A stretch of DNA of 49,622 nt from CAWGCA01 sp963820955 (GCA_963820955.1 CAWGCA010000028.1:1-49622); one strand, 5' to 3'. Shown: positions 1 to 9,863, numbered from the stretch's first letter. A program made the numbers and translations. The notes: generated by a model not told the origin, from the letters alone.

Positions 1-495
1 TTTGAATTAGAAGTGCGCCGGGTGGTATTCGCCGCTTGCGCACTGAAAGGAATCCCTGCAATTACAGCTGCTCCCCTCGGCATGGGAGCTGCACTATTAA
101 CTTTTCTACCGGGGAAGATGACGTTCGAGGAATATTTTCGCTTTGAGGGACAACCGGAGGACGAAAAATTGTTGCGTTTCCTGTTAGGGCTGTCGCCGGC
201 CATGTTACAGATGCCCTACCTGGTGGATGAAAGCCGGGTGGACCTTATAAATCACAAAGGACCATCAACATCCATGGCCTGCGAACTTTGCGCGGGACTG
301 ACAGCAACAACCGCGTTAAAAATATTGTTAAAAAGAGGGAGGGTGCAGGCAGCGCCCCGGGGAATGCACTTTGATGCCTACCGTAACAAACTGGTCCATA
401 CTTGGCGACCGAGTGGCAATAACAATCTACTCCAAAAAATAGGATTGAGATTGGCGCGTAAAAAGCTAGGCGATAAATTCAAAAAACAGGGGTAG
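1..495 (+). CDS. ThiF/E1-like adenylyltransferase, C-terminal part
   Basis: The reading frame is open from base 1, so the gene begins outside the window and only about the last 164 residues are seen. The stretch with KGIPAITAAPLGMG, followed by FEEYF and a late CELCAGLTATTALK segment, resembles the C-terminal half of ThiF/MoeB/E1-type enzymes, which adenylate a carboxyl group with ATP. The ATP-binding N-terminal part is missing, so activity cannot be judged. It lies tail to tail with a nitroreductase-like gene on the other strand. The same two domains are fused in the Rv1355c/MoeY type of protein, which supports a joint pathway. The substrate is unknown. Confidence 0.65.
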   Translation, partial: FELEVRRVVFAACALKGIPAITAAPLGMGAALLTFLPGKMTFEEYFRFEGQPEDEKLLRFLLGLSPAMLQMPYLVDESRVDLINHKGPSTSMACELCAGLTATTALKILLKRGRVQAAPRGMHFDAYRNKLVHTWRPSGNNNLLQKIGLRLARKKLGDKFKKQG

Positions 496-553
496 TGTCG
501 GTTCGCCAATTTCTGGGCTACGGCGTCTTTCATCAGTGCAGGGTGTTCTTCCT

Positions 554-1618
554 TCACCCCTCTGTCAAATCAGCAAAAACTTTGTCGAAAGGGAGCCGCA
601 GGGAGCGGGGGGGCTCTCTTGTTGGATAGCCAACTCTTAACAACATGTGAAGGGTTTCCCCAGATGTCAATTCAAATAGATCATCGCAGGCGGTTTTAAT
701 TGACCTTGCCTGTTCGACCAATCGATCGGGGAGCAGATTTTTTCTCAATCTATCTAATTGATCCGAAACGACGTAATAGGGATGTGCGGCAATTCCCAGA
801 GAGTTCAGGTATATCCAAGCCCGGCAAAGCAATCTTCCTGCATCAATAGAAGTCGATGAGTTTGCGGGAGCGATAACCGCTACGATGGCCGGGCCTCGAC
901 CGATAGGACGGGAGTCGATCTGTGCTAGAAGGTTGTAAAGGCCCAATTTATTGAGGGCCTTCATGTTGTTCCAGTCGCTGATAAAGCGGAGAAAATAGCC
1001 ACCTCCCGGAGGAAGATCCAAGGTTCGGATGTCCAGGCCGTCAGCTTTTTTTACACTTTTTTCCGTGAAGCGTAGACTTCGTCCCAGCCATTCGTGTAGC
1101 TCCTGCGTCTGGAAGCGGATCTTGGAGGCCTGCATGACCAGTGAGGCAATCTTGCCGACAGAGGTTTTGTTAGAAAAAACAGCGAGCCGCGCATTGCCTT
1201 CAGATAGTCCGCTAAGCGTGCCTATTGCGTCGTTGGGGATTGGTTTTTTATTGAACTTGAAGCGATTAGTATGTCGTTTAAATAAAGGGTGTATTTCGAC
1301 TTTCACTTTGTTTCCTTGCATGTTTGCGGCAGCAATTCTCGCATAGCATCCAGTTGCATCATTCATCTCAAGCGGCAGGTCTATTTCGAGGGGAAGATCC
1401 AAAAATTGCGCCGCCTGCGTAATATTCTCAATAACCGCGCCGATAGACAGTAGGGTGGCGGGCCAATCTGGAGGGAAAGTGAGGCTCTGTACCCGTTCGG
1501 TATCGTATTCGACGGAAAGTGTTTTTCCATTCCAAATAAAATGCCAGGGTTGGCTATTGTCAGCAGAGGGGGCTGCATGACCGCTTTTTGCAAGGATTTT
1601 TATCTGTTCTGGAACCAT
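554..1618 (-). CDS. Nitroreductase-family flavoprotein (Rv1355c/MoeY-like)
   Basis: About 354 residues. The N-terminus carries the FMN-site signature SGHAAPSADNSQPWHF, and the C-terminus ends in LLRVGYPTREPPRSLR, both typical of the large nitroreductase-like proteins that accompany ThiF domains. This predicts an FMN-dependent oxidoreductase; the substrate is unknown. I chose the ATG at 1618 because it directly precedes the conserved region. A TTG at 1627 in the same frame would add three residues. Neither start has a strong Shine-Dalgarno sequence. It is convergent with the ThiF-like gene and codirectional with the methyltransferase upstream. Confidence 0.72.
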   Translation of the reverse strand: MVPEQIKILAKSGHAAPSADNSQPWHFIWNGKTLSVEYDTERVQSLTFPPDWPATLLSIGAVIENITQAAQFLDLPLEIDLPLEMNDATGCYARIAAANMQGNKVKVEIHPLFKRHTNRFKFNKKPIPNDAIGTLSGLSEGNARLAVFSNKTSVGKIASLVMQASKIRFQTQELHEWLGRSLRFTEKSVKKADGLDIRTLDLPPGGGYFLRFISDWNNMKALNKLGLYNLLAQIDSRPIGRGPAIVAVIAPANSSTSIDAGRLLCRAWIYLNSLGIAAHPYYVVSDQLDRLRKNLLPDRLVEQARSIKTACDDLFELTSGETLHMLLRVGYPTREPPRSLRLPFDKVFADLTEG

Positions 1619-2090
1619 GACTAACAAATAGCGAGCCCGGGGTTCTTTCGCAATTCCTGGGCCGGGCTCTGAGGCTCGGGATACACGAAATAATAATTTG
1701 CGTCTACAAGAATTTTTTCTTTCTTGTTGAGCCGATGTATTTCACCGTCAAAAACAAACACCCGAACCCTCAGACTTATCAATAGAAAGATGCTTTCGAT
1801 AATAAATTCAATTAGTTTTATTATGATTATGTACATGAAGCAAGTTGATTTTCGCAATAACATAAAAAACAATAAAAACAGTTAGTTACTAGGTTTAATT
1901 AAGACTTTAGCAATTCATCCATCTGTTTGAATTTACTCACTTTGCCTACCTTAAGTAATACTCATAAGTTTTATAGCTTGCGGTTGCCTTTGCTTTTTTA
2001 TTACATACCGTGGAATTTGCGGACGTTGGATCCCCATCTGCGCCCTAATAGGGAGGTTCCGACATTTCATAGCGTACCTTCCAATCCTGC
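1619..2090. other. AT-rich spacer with one doubtful small ORF
   Basis: No recognisable gene. A minus-strand ORF (ATG at 1863, stop at 1621) could encode about 80 residues with a hydrophobic, Ile-rich N-terminus and a basic middle. Its stop overlaps the possible TTG start of the nitroreductase gene, so it could be a small membrane protein translated in the same unit. I see no homology and no clear ribosome binding site, and the AT-rich composition produces such ORFs easily. Confidence 0.25.
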
Positions 2091-2966
2091 TCATCGGAAC
2101 GGATCGTTCCTCAAGCCGGCAAGCCAAAAAAAGAACCTTATGTCATCCAGTTCCCGCCGATAGCGAGACGGCAATTGTTGCCGTAACATCTTTAAATCAT
2201 TCCTTATTTTAGGCGAAAGGCCGGTATCGGAAGACTTTACGATTTGCAGTATGGGTATGCCGAAGGTGCTGAATGTTCTGATATCTGGCCCGAAAGTCTG
2301 CTGCACCATTGTTTCGAAATCGGACCGTAAGAAGGCTGCGCGCAGGGAGCGTTCATAATCCAGAGAAAATATGTGGGGTTGATGTTTGCGATTAAGATAG
2401 GCAAAAAATAGTACTGATTTTAAATGCTTAAGTCTTGAGAAATCCGCAAGATAAAGTCCGCCACCGGGCTTGCGTATGCGATTGATCTCTTTGAAACAGG
2501 TTTCGAGATGCTTGATCGTAGGCAGATGATGCAGGGCCATTGTACTGATAACCGTGTCGAATTCATGGTCGGAGATTTTGGGCAAAGATGTGATATCCGC
2601 CTGCATGAACTGAATATTTCCAAGGCCCAGGCGTGAGCAGTAGGCTTCACCTTCGGTCAGCATTTCGGAAGACAGGTCCACTCCAAGAAAAGAGGTTTGC
2701 GGGTTATGCTGGGCTATTTGAGCGAGTTGGGTGGCTGGACCACAACCCAGATCAACAACACGGCTGGTGTTGCCAATCACCGCAGATACTCTCCCTGTGT
2801 GGAAAAGGTAGGCGGCGGACATAACACCGTCAATTCTGCCGGCCGCTGCGTAGGCGAGCACCTGCTCTTCTCCATCCATGACCAAGTCCGGTTCTGGTTC
2901 CCTGGGCATTTGTGAAAAACCGATAATTTCCCGCAGAAAAGTCGGGATCATTGCGATTCTAGGCAT
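2091..2966 (-). CDS. Class I SAM-dependent methyltransferase
   Basis: 291 residues. Motif I of Rossmann-type methyltransferases is clear (VVDLGCGPATQ, about residue 70), followed by an acidic motif II (FLGVDLSSEML), the motif QADITSLP and the post-motif STMALHHLP. It therefore binds S-adenosylmethionine and methylates an unknown, probably small, substrate. The C-terminal third is specific and not recognised. An ATG at 2951 is an alternative start, since neither has a strong ribosome binding site. It points the same way as the nitroreductase gene, about 470 bases away, and is divergent from the PEP-CTERM gene. The methyltransferase, nitroreductase, E1 enzyme and AHL-synthase-like acyltransferase together suggest a small-molecule or lipid modification pathway (inference). 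Confidence 0.8.
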   Translation of the reverse strand: MPRIAMIPTFLREIIGFSQMPREPEPDLVMDGEEQVLAYAAAGRIDGVMSAAYLFHTGRVSAVIGNTSRVVDLGCGPATQLAQIAQHNPQTSFLGVDLSSEMLTEGEAYCSRLGLGNIQFMQADITSLPKISDHEFDTVISTMALHHLPTIKHLETCFKEINRIRKPGGGLYLADFSRLKHLKSVLFFAYLNRKHQPHIFSLDYERSLRAAFLRSDFETMVQQTFGPDIRTFSTFGIPILQIVKSSDTGLSPKIRNDLKMLRQQLPSRYRRELDDIRFFFWLAGLRNDPFR

Positions 2967-3310
2967 ATAGATAACGATCTGCTGTCTTTAACTTCTGGTT
3001 GTAAAACTATAGCAAAATCGATAGGTTCCCAATAAGCGCCTCATTAAAATAGGTTTTGCTTCCCCAAAAAAACCAAACGCTGCGCCGGGCGTCCCGTTGA
3101 ATGGGTGACTACAAGGGGTCGAGCGCGGTCTCGCTGAGGCAGATCTGGGGTAAAGCTTAATCAACTGTTGTTTCCCGCTTTTCAAGAGGATTGTGCTGTC
3201 AGGAAAATTTACACTTGTAGTGTTTTTGTATCGGTGGGTATGATGTGATTTCGAGGGCAGTTATAAATAAATGAATAAAAAACAATATATTAAAGAAATT
3301 TAGTAGTGGA
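2967..3310. other. Divergent spacer upstream of the PEP-CTERM gene
   Basis: About 340 bases between the methyltransferase start and the sigma-54 promoter. I see no gene. Enhancer sites for a sigma-54 activator would be expected here. No obvious long palindrome stands out by eye. Confidence 0.4.
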
Positions 3311-3326
3311 TGGCACGAATATCGCA
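3311..3326 (+). promoter_or_regulatory. Sigma-54 (RpoN) -24/-12 promoter
   Basis: TGGCACGAATATCGCA matches the RpoN consensus TGGCACG-N4-TTGCA with one mismatch, and the GG-to-GC distance is exactly 12. It lies about 65 bases upstream of the PEP-CTERM gene start. PEP-CTERM genes in many species are controlled by the PrsK/PrsR two-component system, whose PrsR is a sigma-54 activator. That fits, although neither gene is in this window. Confidence 0.75.
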
Positions 3327-3391
3327 TAAAAGAAAACACAAGATTTTATCGACGAACCAAACGCGCACAATAGAGAAGAGAGGGAACACAA

Positions 3392-4225
3392 ATGAAAAAA
3401 CTGATTACAGCAGCGGCAGGGGCGATGTTATTCAGCGGGGGGATTAACGCAGCTTCGATTGACTATTTCTTCCCCAATACAATTACCCAGTTGTCAGACA
3501 ATAGTGCGGATTACTTGATCAATCCCGATGGCGTGACCGACACCACCCTGGATATTGGCGATCGCTTGGCGGGTATCTTCAACGTAAACAGTGCCGAAGA
3601 TCTGTTAGGTTCTGACCCCACTAAATTCCTGACTCCCGGCCAAGGCTTTGATGAGCTGTCAGGCATTTTTGACATTACGGTGGTCGATAAGACAGGGAAT
3701 GCCACGGACGGTTTTGATTGGGTTTTTGCCCCAAGCGCCGCCTTCGAAGCGACGTACGGTGCGGGTGCCATGACGGCTTTTTTTACCGACCCCGTCTTTG
3801 AGTACAGTCGGACAGATGGCACAATCGCCGGTCTGACCGCAAATATCACCGACGGTAGTTTGTTTATGGTTGCGGGATTCGATGGTGGCGGTAACGAGTT
3901 CTGGATAGCTAATGCGGACACGGATGACCTAGGAGTTGTCGGAGCAATTCCACCTCCGGGTATCGGTGGAGGGTACAATGCGGCACTAGATTTAATCACA
4001 AACAATACCGGCAGAGACTTCAACGCCATAGCGTGCTTAGATACCACCGTAGATATCTGTGGATCTGGCAGTCTTCTGGGAACCGGTGGTGTCAACACGC
4101 CTTTTGATAGCTTTGACAATGTGGACTTCACCATGTTTGCCGTACCGGAGCCCAGCATGCTTATGCTGTTCGGCACCGGGCTGCTGGCTGCTGGTGGCAT
4201 AGCCAGACGCCGCAGAAAGGTCTAA
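3392..4225 (+). CDS. PEP-CTERM sorting-domain surface protein
   Basis: 277 residues. The N-terminus is a Sec signal peptide (MKKLITAAAGAMLFSGGINA). The C-terminus has the full PEP-CTERM tripartite signal: VPEPS, a hydrophobic helix with GTGLLA, and the basic end RRRRK. This predicts export, then cleavage and transfer by an exosortase to the surface or exopolysaccharide matrix. The middle is acidic, rich in Asp, Gly and Thr and low in Cys, with no known enzyme motif. The start has the AG-rich ribosome site GAGAGGGAA. It is a single gene with its own sigma-54 promoter and terminator. Its body is paralogous to the first 290 residues of the giant protein at 11274. Confidence 0.92.
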   Translation: MKKLITAAAGAMLFSGGINAASIDYFFPNTITQLSDNSADYLINPDGVTDTTLDIGDRLAGIFNVNSAEDLLGSDPTKFLTPGQGFDELSGIFDITVVDKTGNATDGFDWVFAPSAAFEATYGAGAMTAFFTDPVFEYSRTDGTIAGLTANITDGSLFMVAGFDGGGNEFWIANADTDDLGVVGAIPPPGIGGGYNAALDLITNNTGRDFNAIACLDTTVDICGSGSLLGTGGVNTPFDSFDNVDFTMFAVPEPSMLMLFGTGLLAAGGIARRRRKV

Positions 4226-4263
4226 CCATATCAGCGGAACCAGGCTAATACAGGGTAGTCAAG

Positions 4264-4290
4264 AGCCCCGCCAAATGGCGGGGCTTTTTT
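4264..4290 (+). terminator. Rho-independent terminator of the PEP-CTERM gene
   Basis: The nine-base stem AGCCCCGCC/GGCGGGGCT with loop AAAT is followed by six T. It closes the transcript 40 bases after the stop codon. Confidence 0.9.
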
Positions 4291-4502
4291 GTGCGCCCGG
4301 CACGGGCGCACTCCTGGAGTGGTAGAGAATTGGCGAACGAGTGTAAAGTTTAGGACAAACGATTGGATTCGCAGGCTACCGGAATTAAATTTCTAGGGAA
4401 GTCTGCCGCCATCGGTAGCTGATTGCTTGAGTCTCAGGGATAATGAAAAAATTTTATGTTTATATCAAACTGTGTACTTAACCTTAAGAGAAAGGCCATT
4501 CT

Positions 4503-7373
4503 GTGTTCAGATATTCTACTCTTCAATATATCTCTCTGATTAAAAGAGAAAAAAATAATTCTCTGCGCGGGAGCGGCTCGCAAGATGTGGTGTCCAGTAG
4601 GATCTACATTGCGGGCATTTTGCTTATCCTGGTACTGGTTCTTTTGTCAACTGGGTGCGGTAAGACCCTTTCTGACGCCCAGTATGTCGAAAGAGCACAG
4701 AGCCATCTGGACAAAGGTGAATGGAGTGCTGCATTCATCGAGCTGAAAAATGCCCTGCAGCAGAACCGGGACAATGCAATGGCACGCTGGATGTTAGGAA
4801 AGTTGCATCTTGAAACAGGAAATTATGAAGCAGCAGAAAAGGAATTGCGGCGCGCAAGCGAGTTAGACGTAGCTGATGGCTCGGTCTTGCCCTATCTGGC
4901 GCAAGCACTCGTCCTCCAGAATAAAACTGAGGAGTTGCGCGAGCTGTCTCGCAACAATATCGCCGGATCCGATCAGAAAGCCGTCGTACTCGCAGCACAG
5001 GGCTTAGCGGAATTAGGGGAGGGTCAATCATCTGATGCAACACTCCTTATTGACAGGGCGTTGTCATTGGATTCCGGCTCGGTTTATGCCCTTGTAGCAA
5101 AAGCGCGCCTATTGGGTTCGGAAAAAGACTACGAGCTTGCGCGTAAACAGTTGGACAAAGTCTTTTCTCTGGACCCAGGGTACGCGCCTGCCTGGAGCCT
5201 ATTAGGGGACTTCGAAATAGGGGGCAGGAATCTTGAGAAGGCCGAGGATGCCTATACAAAGGCTATCGAATACCGTGTTGATAACTTGTCCGATCGCCTA
5301 AAGCGGGCATTGCTGCGCATTGACAATAAACAATTTGAGGAAGCGCAGAAGGACATAGATGAGCTGAAGAAACGGGTTCCCACTCACTCTGGTGTTAATT
5401 ATGCGCAAGGTCTTGTGTACTTACATCGAAACCGGTATCCAGAGGCGCAGGAAGCCTTTGAGCTGGCGATCAAGACAAACGAAAAGCATTTGCTGGCAAC
5501 GTATTTCCTGGCCTTGACGCACCTGCTGCAAGAGAGATGGGAGCAAGCGGAGAGTTACGGCAAACGATTTCTAGCGGCATTCCCTAACTCGACTCAAGGA
5601 CGCAAGCTCATGGCGACGCTCAATCTTCAGCGTCAGCAATATGAGGCAGCGGAGAGAATGCTCCAGCCCGTTGTAACATTCGTGGCGGACGATGTGCAGG
5701 CGCTTAATCTCCTTGCCGACGCATTGCTGAAACAGGGTAAATGGCAACAAGCGACACAATATCTGCAAAGGGTTGTCGATTTAGAGCCGGATTCAGCGAT
5801 GGCTCAGTTTCGACTTGGTGTCGGTCTGGTTGCCGAAGGGCGGCAGGACGTTGGAACCGAGCACATTCAGAAGGCGCTTTTATTGAATCCAGGACTCGAA
5901 CAGGCTGATGTCTTTCTGGTGCTCAACTACTGGAAACAGAATGCGTATGAGAAAGCAATTGAGGCGGCTATAGCCTATCGTAGCAGACAGCCGGACAATG
6001 CGGCTTCCTATACACTGTTGGGTCGCATTTACCTTGTAACGGGACAAGATGCTGCAGCTGAAGAGGCTTTTTTTCGGGCACGAGAGATCTCTCCCCGAGA
6101 TCCCGCTACCGGCAGGGGACTTGCGGCTTTAGCGATAAAGAAAAAACAGTATGACCAGGCGCGAGAATACTTACAGGAAGTGTTGGATGAGCACGAAAAT
6201 GATTTAGGCACACTTTTGTACCTTGGCGCCCTGGATGAAATCGAGGGTAAGGAGCAGGATCTGTTTGATCATCTTCAGCAAGCTGTGACGGCACACCCGG
6301 ATGCGGTTTTGCCGCGGGTACATTTGGCCCGCTATTACCTCACCCAGGGTAAACCCGAACAGGTTTATATGCTGGTTCGCGAATTGACTGCCCAGCAGAG
6401 GGCTAGCAGCACAGTCCTCGAGGTACTCTCCATATCACAATTGGAACGAAAGCAGTACGCTGAGGCGAAATTCAGTTTGGAACAGTTGGTGGCTGTACAG
6501 CCAAAATCGGCCCAGGCGCACTTCCTGTTGGCTCGAGCATTTGCTGGTCTGAAGGATTTTCAAAGAACGAAAGAAACGCTGGAGAGAGCCATCGTTTTGG
6601 ATCCTGAGCATTTTTCGGCCCGACTTACCTTGGCGCGCCTGCATTATCTGGAGCGCAATAGGGAAGCACTGGATGATCAATTAGCCATTCTCAATAAGCT
6701 GTCGCCAGACCATCCAGACGTCCTGCGTTTGAAGGCCGAAGTAGCGCAGGATCAAGACGACCGGGTGAAGGCCGCAGAGTTGCTTGACCAAGTCTTCGAA
6801 AGGTTTCCCACTACCGGGAGCATGCTCGCTTCCGCCCGCCAAAAGTGGAGTGCTGGAGATCGTGATGATGCGCTCCTGTTTCAAGAACAATGGCTTATGA
6901 AAAACCCCGAAGACCTGATATCGACTTTGGCATTGGCTAATGCTTATAGCAGAGAAGGTCGGATCGATGATGCGATCGCACGATACGAACAAGTGTTACA
7001 AAAGGACGATAAGAATGTCTTTGCGCTGAATGAGCTGGCTTGGTTCCTTCGCGACAAGGAACCGGAAAGGGCGCTGGCTTATGCAAAGCGTGCAACTGAG
7101 ATCGAGCCCGAATCCCCTGCTGTCTTGGACACTTTAGCTATCGTCCTGTTGAAAAATGGAGATATCGAACGGGCAAAGCGGACGATCGAACGGGTGTTGG
7201 TGAAAGATCCTAAAAATCCAGTATTTCGCTATCATAGCGCCGTGATCGACTCCGCGATGGGAAATCGGGATGGTGCTCTAAAGACTCTCAATGCGCTGTT
7301 AAATGAGAACATTCTTTTTTCTGGTAGAGATGAAGCCAAGAATCTTTACCACAAACTGCAGGCTGGCGGCTGA
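4503..7373 (+). CDS. prsT: PEP-CTERM system TPR-repeat lipoprotein PrsT
   Basis: 956 residues from the GTG at 4503, preceded by AGAGAAAGG. A lipobox LLSTGC places the lipidated Cys at residue 52, which is far for a signal peptide. GTG codons at 4587/4590 would give a normal 22-23-residue lipoprotein signal and a length nearer the family's roughly 900, so the start is uncertain. After the Cys comes KTLSDAQYVERAQSHLDKG, typical of PrsT, then tandem tetratricopeptide repeats to the end (motifs such as AxxxLxxALxLDPxxxxA). The family accompanies exosortase loci and is thought to act as a periplasmic or outer-membrane scaffold for matrix secretion. It lies between the PEP-CTERM substrate gene and the acyltransferase, separated from the latter by an insertion. 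Confidence 0.9.
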   Translation: MFRYSTLQYISLIKREKNNSLRGSGSQDVVSSRIYIAGILLILVLVLLSTGCGKTLSDAQYVERAQSHLDKGEWSAAFIELKNALQQNRDNAMARWMLGKLHLETGNYEAAEKELRRASELDVADGSVLPYLAQALVLQNKTEELRELSRNNIAGSDQKAVVLAAQGLAELGEGQSSDATLLIDRALSLDSGSVYALVAKARLLGSEKDYELARKQLDKVFSLDPGYAPAWSLLGDFEIGGRNLEKAEDAYTKAIEYRVDNLSDRLKRALLRIDNKQFEEAQKDIDELKKRVPTHSGVNYAQGLVYLHRNRYPEAQEAFELAIKTNEKHLLATYFLALTHLLQERWEQAESYGKRFLAAFPNSTQGRKLMATLNLQRQQYEAAERMLQPVVTFVADDVQALNLLADALLKQGKWQQATQYLQRVVDLEPDSAMAQFRLGVGLVAEGRQDVGTEHIQKALLLNPGLEQADVFLVLNYWKQNAYEKAIEAAIAYRSRQPDNAASYTLLGRIYLVTGQDAAAEEAFFRAREISPRDPATGRGLAALAIKKKQYDQAREYLQEVLDEHENDLGTLLYLGALDEIEGKEQDLFDHLQQAVTAHPDAVLPRVHLARYYLTQGKPEQVYMLVRELTAQQRASSTVLEVLSISQLERKQYAEAKFSLEQLVAVQPKSAQAHFLLARAFAGLKDFQRTKETLERAIVLDPEHFSARLTLARLHYLERNREALDDQLAILNKLSPDHPDVLRLKAEVAQDQDDRVKAAELLDQVFERFPTTGSMLASARQKWSAGDRDDALLFQEQWLMKNPEDLISTLALANAYSREGRIDDAIARYEQVLQKDDKNVFALNELAWFLRDKEPERALAYAKRATEIEPESPAVLDTLAIVLLKNGDIERAKRTIERVLVKDPKNPVFRYHSAVIDSAMGNRDGALKTLNALLNENILFSGRDEAKNLYHKLQAGG

Positions 7374-7444
7374 GCGTTATGTTTGTAGATGCGAGGGGGG
7401 TCTTATAAAATAAATATATAGAACTCAAGAGTCCCGAATTTTCA

Positions 7445-8846
7445 TCATGCTGCCATCCGGAATACCTCCAGTCTATCAGGGTCTTGTCTATCGACAATGA
7501 ATTTCGCAAAGATACTGTGTTGAGCGTTATTCAAGAGAAATTCAGGGAGGGAGTGGCGTAGCGCAGTAGCCACAACCAACTCAGATGGAGCAATGCCCGG
7601 GCGAATCGTTCGCAACCAGGAACCGAAAGAAGCCCACACCAGCTTGGGCACGTTGGCGGCCAGATACTGAAGCAGTCCCTGGGAGACAACGCCGGCGTGA
7701 ATAAAGACATGATAGGCGTTGATCTTGCGTTTGACGGCATCGCGGTATTCAGCAGATTCCCGATGAAGATATTGGTTACCGTTTCGTCGCCGTAGCGATT
7801 TCATTTCCTTCATCCAGAAATGGTAGGAGAAGGAACCGATGACGCGTACCGCTTGCTTAAAGCCGTGTTCGATTTTGAAGCGCAGGCCGTAGAGACGAAT
7901 GATTTCTATGGCACTCAGGGACGTGTCGGTAGACATCAGCAGGCAATGGCCTCTGGTCGGGTGAATGACCATCACGAAGCGCACGAGCCGTCCAACGGGC
8001 CGCCAAAGCAGGTCACAGACCCGATACTGGAGGGTGACATTGTTCTCGCCATAGACGGGGCTGGCGGCTTGTTCCATCATCTGCCCATCGGTGAACAGTG
8101 ACTTGAGCGCGATTTTATTGCCATAGCGTCTGGGCCGACCTCTTTTCTTGACGCTTTGGTGATTATACAGGGTGTAGGCCACCGCATTAGACCTCACCCG
8201 GGTCACCAAATGATTGTTCTGGTCCAGCAGGCCAGCGATGATTTTTTGACTGGCATAATACGCGTCCGCCACAAAATAGAAAGGTTGCTGGATATCGACA
8301 ATTCTGAGCAGGGCAGAGCATTTTATCGAGCAAGGTGCGCTTGTCGCGATTGGACCACACCAAGCCTTCGTGAATACGGGTTGCCAACGGCACGGCAAAC
8401 ACACTCTCGGCGGCCTGAACCAGTACCGAGACCGCCTGCAAGGAGTGCCCCATGATGTATTCTGGCTTCGTATTCGAGTCCGATTCCTGATGAAGTAGCT
8501 TGACGGCGGGCATTTTCTTTCCGCTTTTCGGCACCTTGATGCCATCACCGACTAATACCAGCCGGCCATTGACTCGTAGCGGATCAGGAAATAGTCGTAG
8601 CACCACCTGTGCCCACAACGCCGACATCATATCAAGTAGCACGCCGGTACTGTGAAAGTTATCGAGCAGGTTGTCATAGAATCGCCCATGTAGTCCCAGT
8701 GCGCGCACAATGCTGGTCACGCCGAGCAAATCCGTGCGCACCGTCAAGCCTGCCACGCAGATTGCAAACCACAGAAAGGTACGCAGGCGCGTACAGCCTG
8801 GGCGCAGCAGCCAGATTGCATCCCACCAGTAGATCCACAATTGCAT
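7445..8846 (-). pseudogene. IS DDE transposase (IS4/IS701-like), frameshifted
   Basis: Translation starts at the ATG at 8846 with a good AGGAG site, and the first frame runs to about 8310. The protein then continues in the next frame to the stop at 7445. The shift lies in the 8300-8325 region and equals one extra base. The combined product is about 465 residues, with GDGIKVPKSGKKMPAV holding the first catalytic Asp, FYFVADAYYAS the second, and the E-containing segment FKIEHGFKQAVRVIGSF near the C-terminus. It resembles DDE transposases that carry a MPAVKLLHQESDSN-type segment. I could not define terminal inverted repeats. It interrupts the PEP-CTERM island. Confidence 0.8.
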
Positions 8847-8888
8847 GTTATTTCAGCTCCTGTGCCTTCTATTGTTGGCATTGAAGAA

Positions 8889-8904
8889 TAGCATATATAT
8901 GCTA
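8889..8904. repeat. 16-bp perfect palindrome TAGCATATATATGCTA
   Basis: A perfect AT-rich palindrome 42 bases outside the transposase start and 29 bases before the DUF6788-like ORF. It could be an operator, a promoter element or part of the IS end. TATGCTATATC following it contains a weak -10-like sequence. The role is unknown. Confidence 0.45.
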
Positions 8905-8933
8905 TATCTATAACAAACAAAGGCCTTATACAA

Positions 8934-9249
8934 ATGACAAATAGGCGACTTGCACAAATTGAGAGACGCATTGAGAAGATCAAGGCGGAACTGGCTGAGA
9001 ATGGGTGAAATGCGGCCGGGGTCGCTGACCAGGCAGTACAAAGATCCAGATGCTCAGAGCGGACCTTACTACCAGCTAAGCTATACGCTTGATATGAAAA
9101 GCCGGACTGATTATATTCGTCGAGAATGTGTCAGCGACATTCGCCGCCAGATCAGAAACTACAAGCGCTTCAAGAAACTGAGCGGAGAATGGATCGTCTT
9201 GAGCATCGAGCATTCCAGGTTGGTGATGAAACTTGCGCGTAACCAGTGA
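8934..9249 (+). pseudogene. DUF6788-like small protein, frameshifted
   Basis: ATG at 8934 gives RRLAQIERRIEKIKAELAENG and then TGA at 9006. Skipping the one base T at 9006 restores ENGEMRPGSLTRQYKDPD, then GPYYQLSYTLDMKSRT and a helical NYKRFKKLSGEW tail to 9249. MxPGSLxRQYK, a short break and GPYYxLSY are the hallmarks of the DUF6788 family, which I recall being associated with transposons. The usual Cys-rich stretch between RQYK and GPYY is reduced here. A single inserted base therefore breaks the gene. A genuine +1 frameshift at GGG-TGA is the less likely alternative. Confidence 0.6.
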
Positions 9250-9275
9250 CCGAACCAACATTGTGTCCATAAGCT

Positions 9276-9662
9276 ATGAACAAAGAGCGCGAATGGAGCA
9301 TATTCGAGAATAATCCTTTCATCGAAGGATTATTTGAGTGGATGGAATCGCCGCGTGGCCGACTTTCCGATGAAGTGAGGGAGGCCACTTGGCATTGTTT
9401 GGAAAAAGTGGATGTTGACGCCACTAATCGCAAGCTTATCTGGGACGATGGGAGTCGGCTCTCTATTGATGAGTCAGTGCAACTACTCCTTGGTGACTAT
9501 CCAGACTTTCCGGTCGAACTAATCGAAACCCATCTTATCGCCTGGCTCGAAATGGAATTTGCCCCCAAGAGCTATTCCCAAGAGCAAATAGATGAGTTAG
9601 ATCGACTGACAGATACATGGGTCAATGACCATTACAGCCAACGTCAGGCTGCGTTAAAATAG
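9276..9662 (+). CDS. Hypothetical acidic protein
   Basis: 128 residues, rich in Glu, Asp and Trp, with no signal peptide or membrane segment. The middle (IWDDGSRLSIDESVQLL) looks like a beta-turn followed by a helix, and the C-terminal half is helical. I do not recognise a family. It follows the DUF6788-like remnant by 26 bases and may have arrived with the same element. There is no convincing ribosome binding site, but the frame has ordinary codon use and is free of stops over its full length. Confidence 0.55.
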   Translation: MNKEREWSIFENNPFIEGLFEWMESPRGRLSDEVREATWHCLEKVDVDATNRKLIWDDGSRLSIDESVQLLLGDYPDFPVELIETHLIAWLEMEFAPKSYSQEQIDELDRLTDTWVNDHYSQRQAALK

Positions 9663-9863
9663 CGGAGAACTCGGTACTCTCAAGTATAGAAAAATACAAT
9701 AAAATAATCGGTTGGCTAAAAAAATAACAGATAGCAATAAATGTGAATAAATGTGAACTTCATTCCCTTTTGAGTTTAAGGTTCACGTTAGACTATCGAT
9801 CTTAAGTTTCTAGGTGGAAGGGTTCATTTTTAGAGTAAGTATATTCTTTTTGGAGGCCCCGTT

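Noticed and set aside
9006..9012. Programmed +1 frameshift at GGG-TGA in the DUF6788-like gene, like release factor 2
   Set aside because: No upstream stimulatory sequence is evident, and four other genes show +1 shifts without stop codons, so an inserted base is the simpler explanation.
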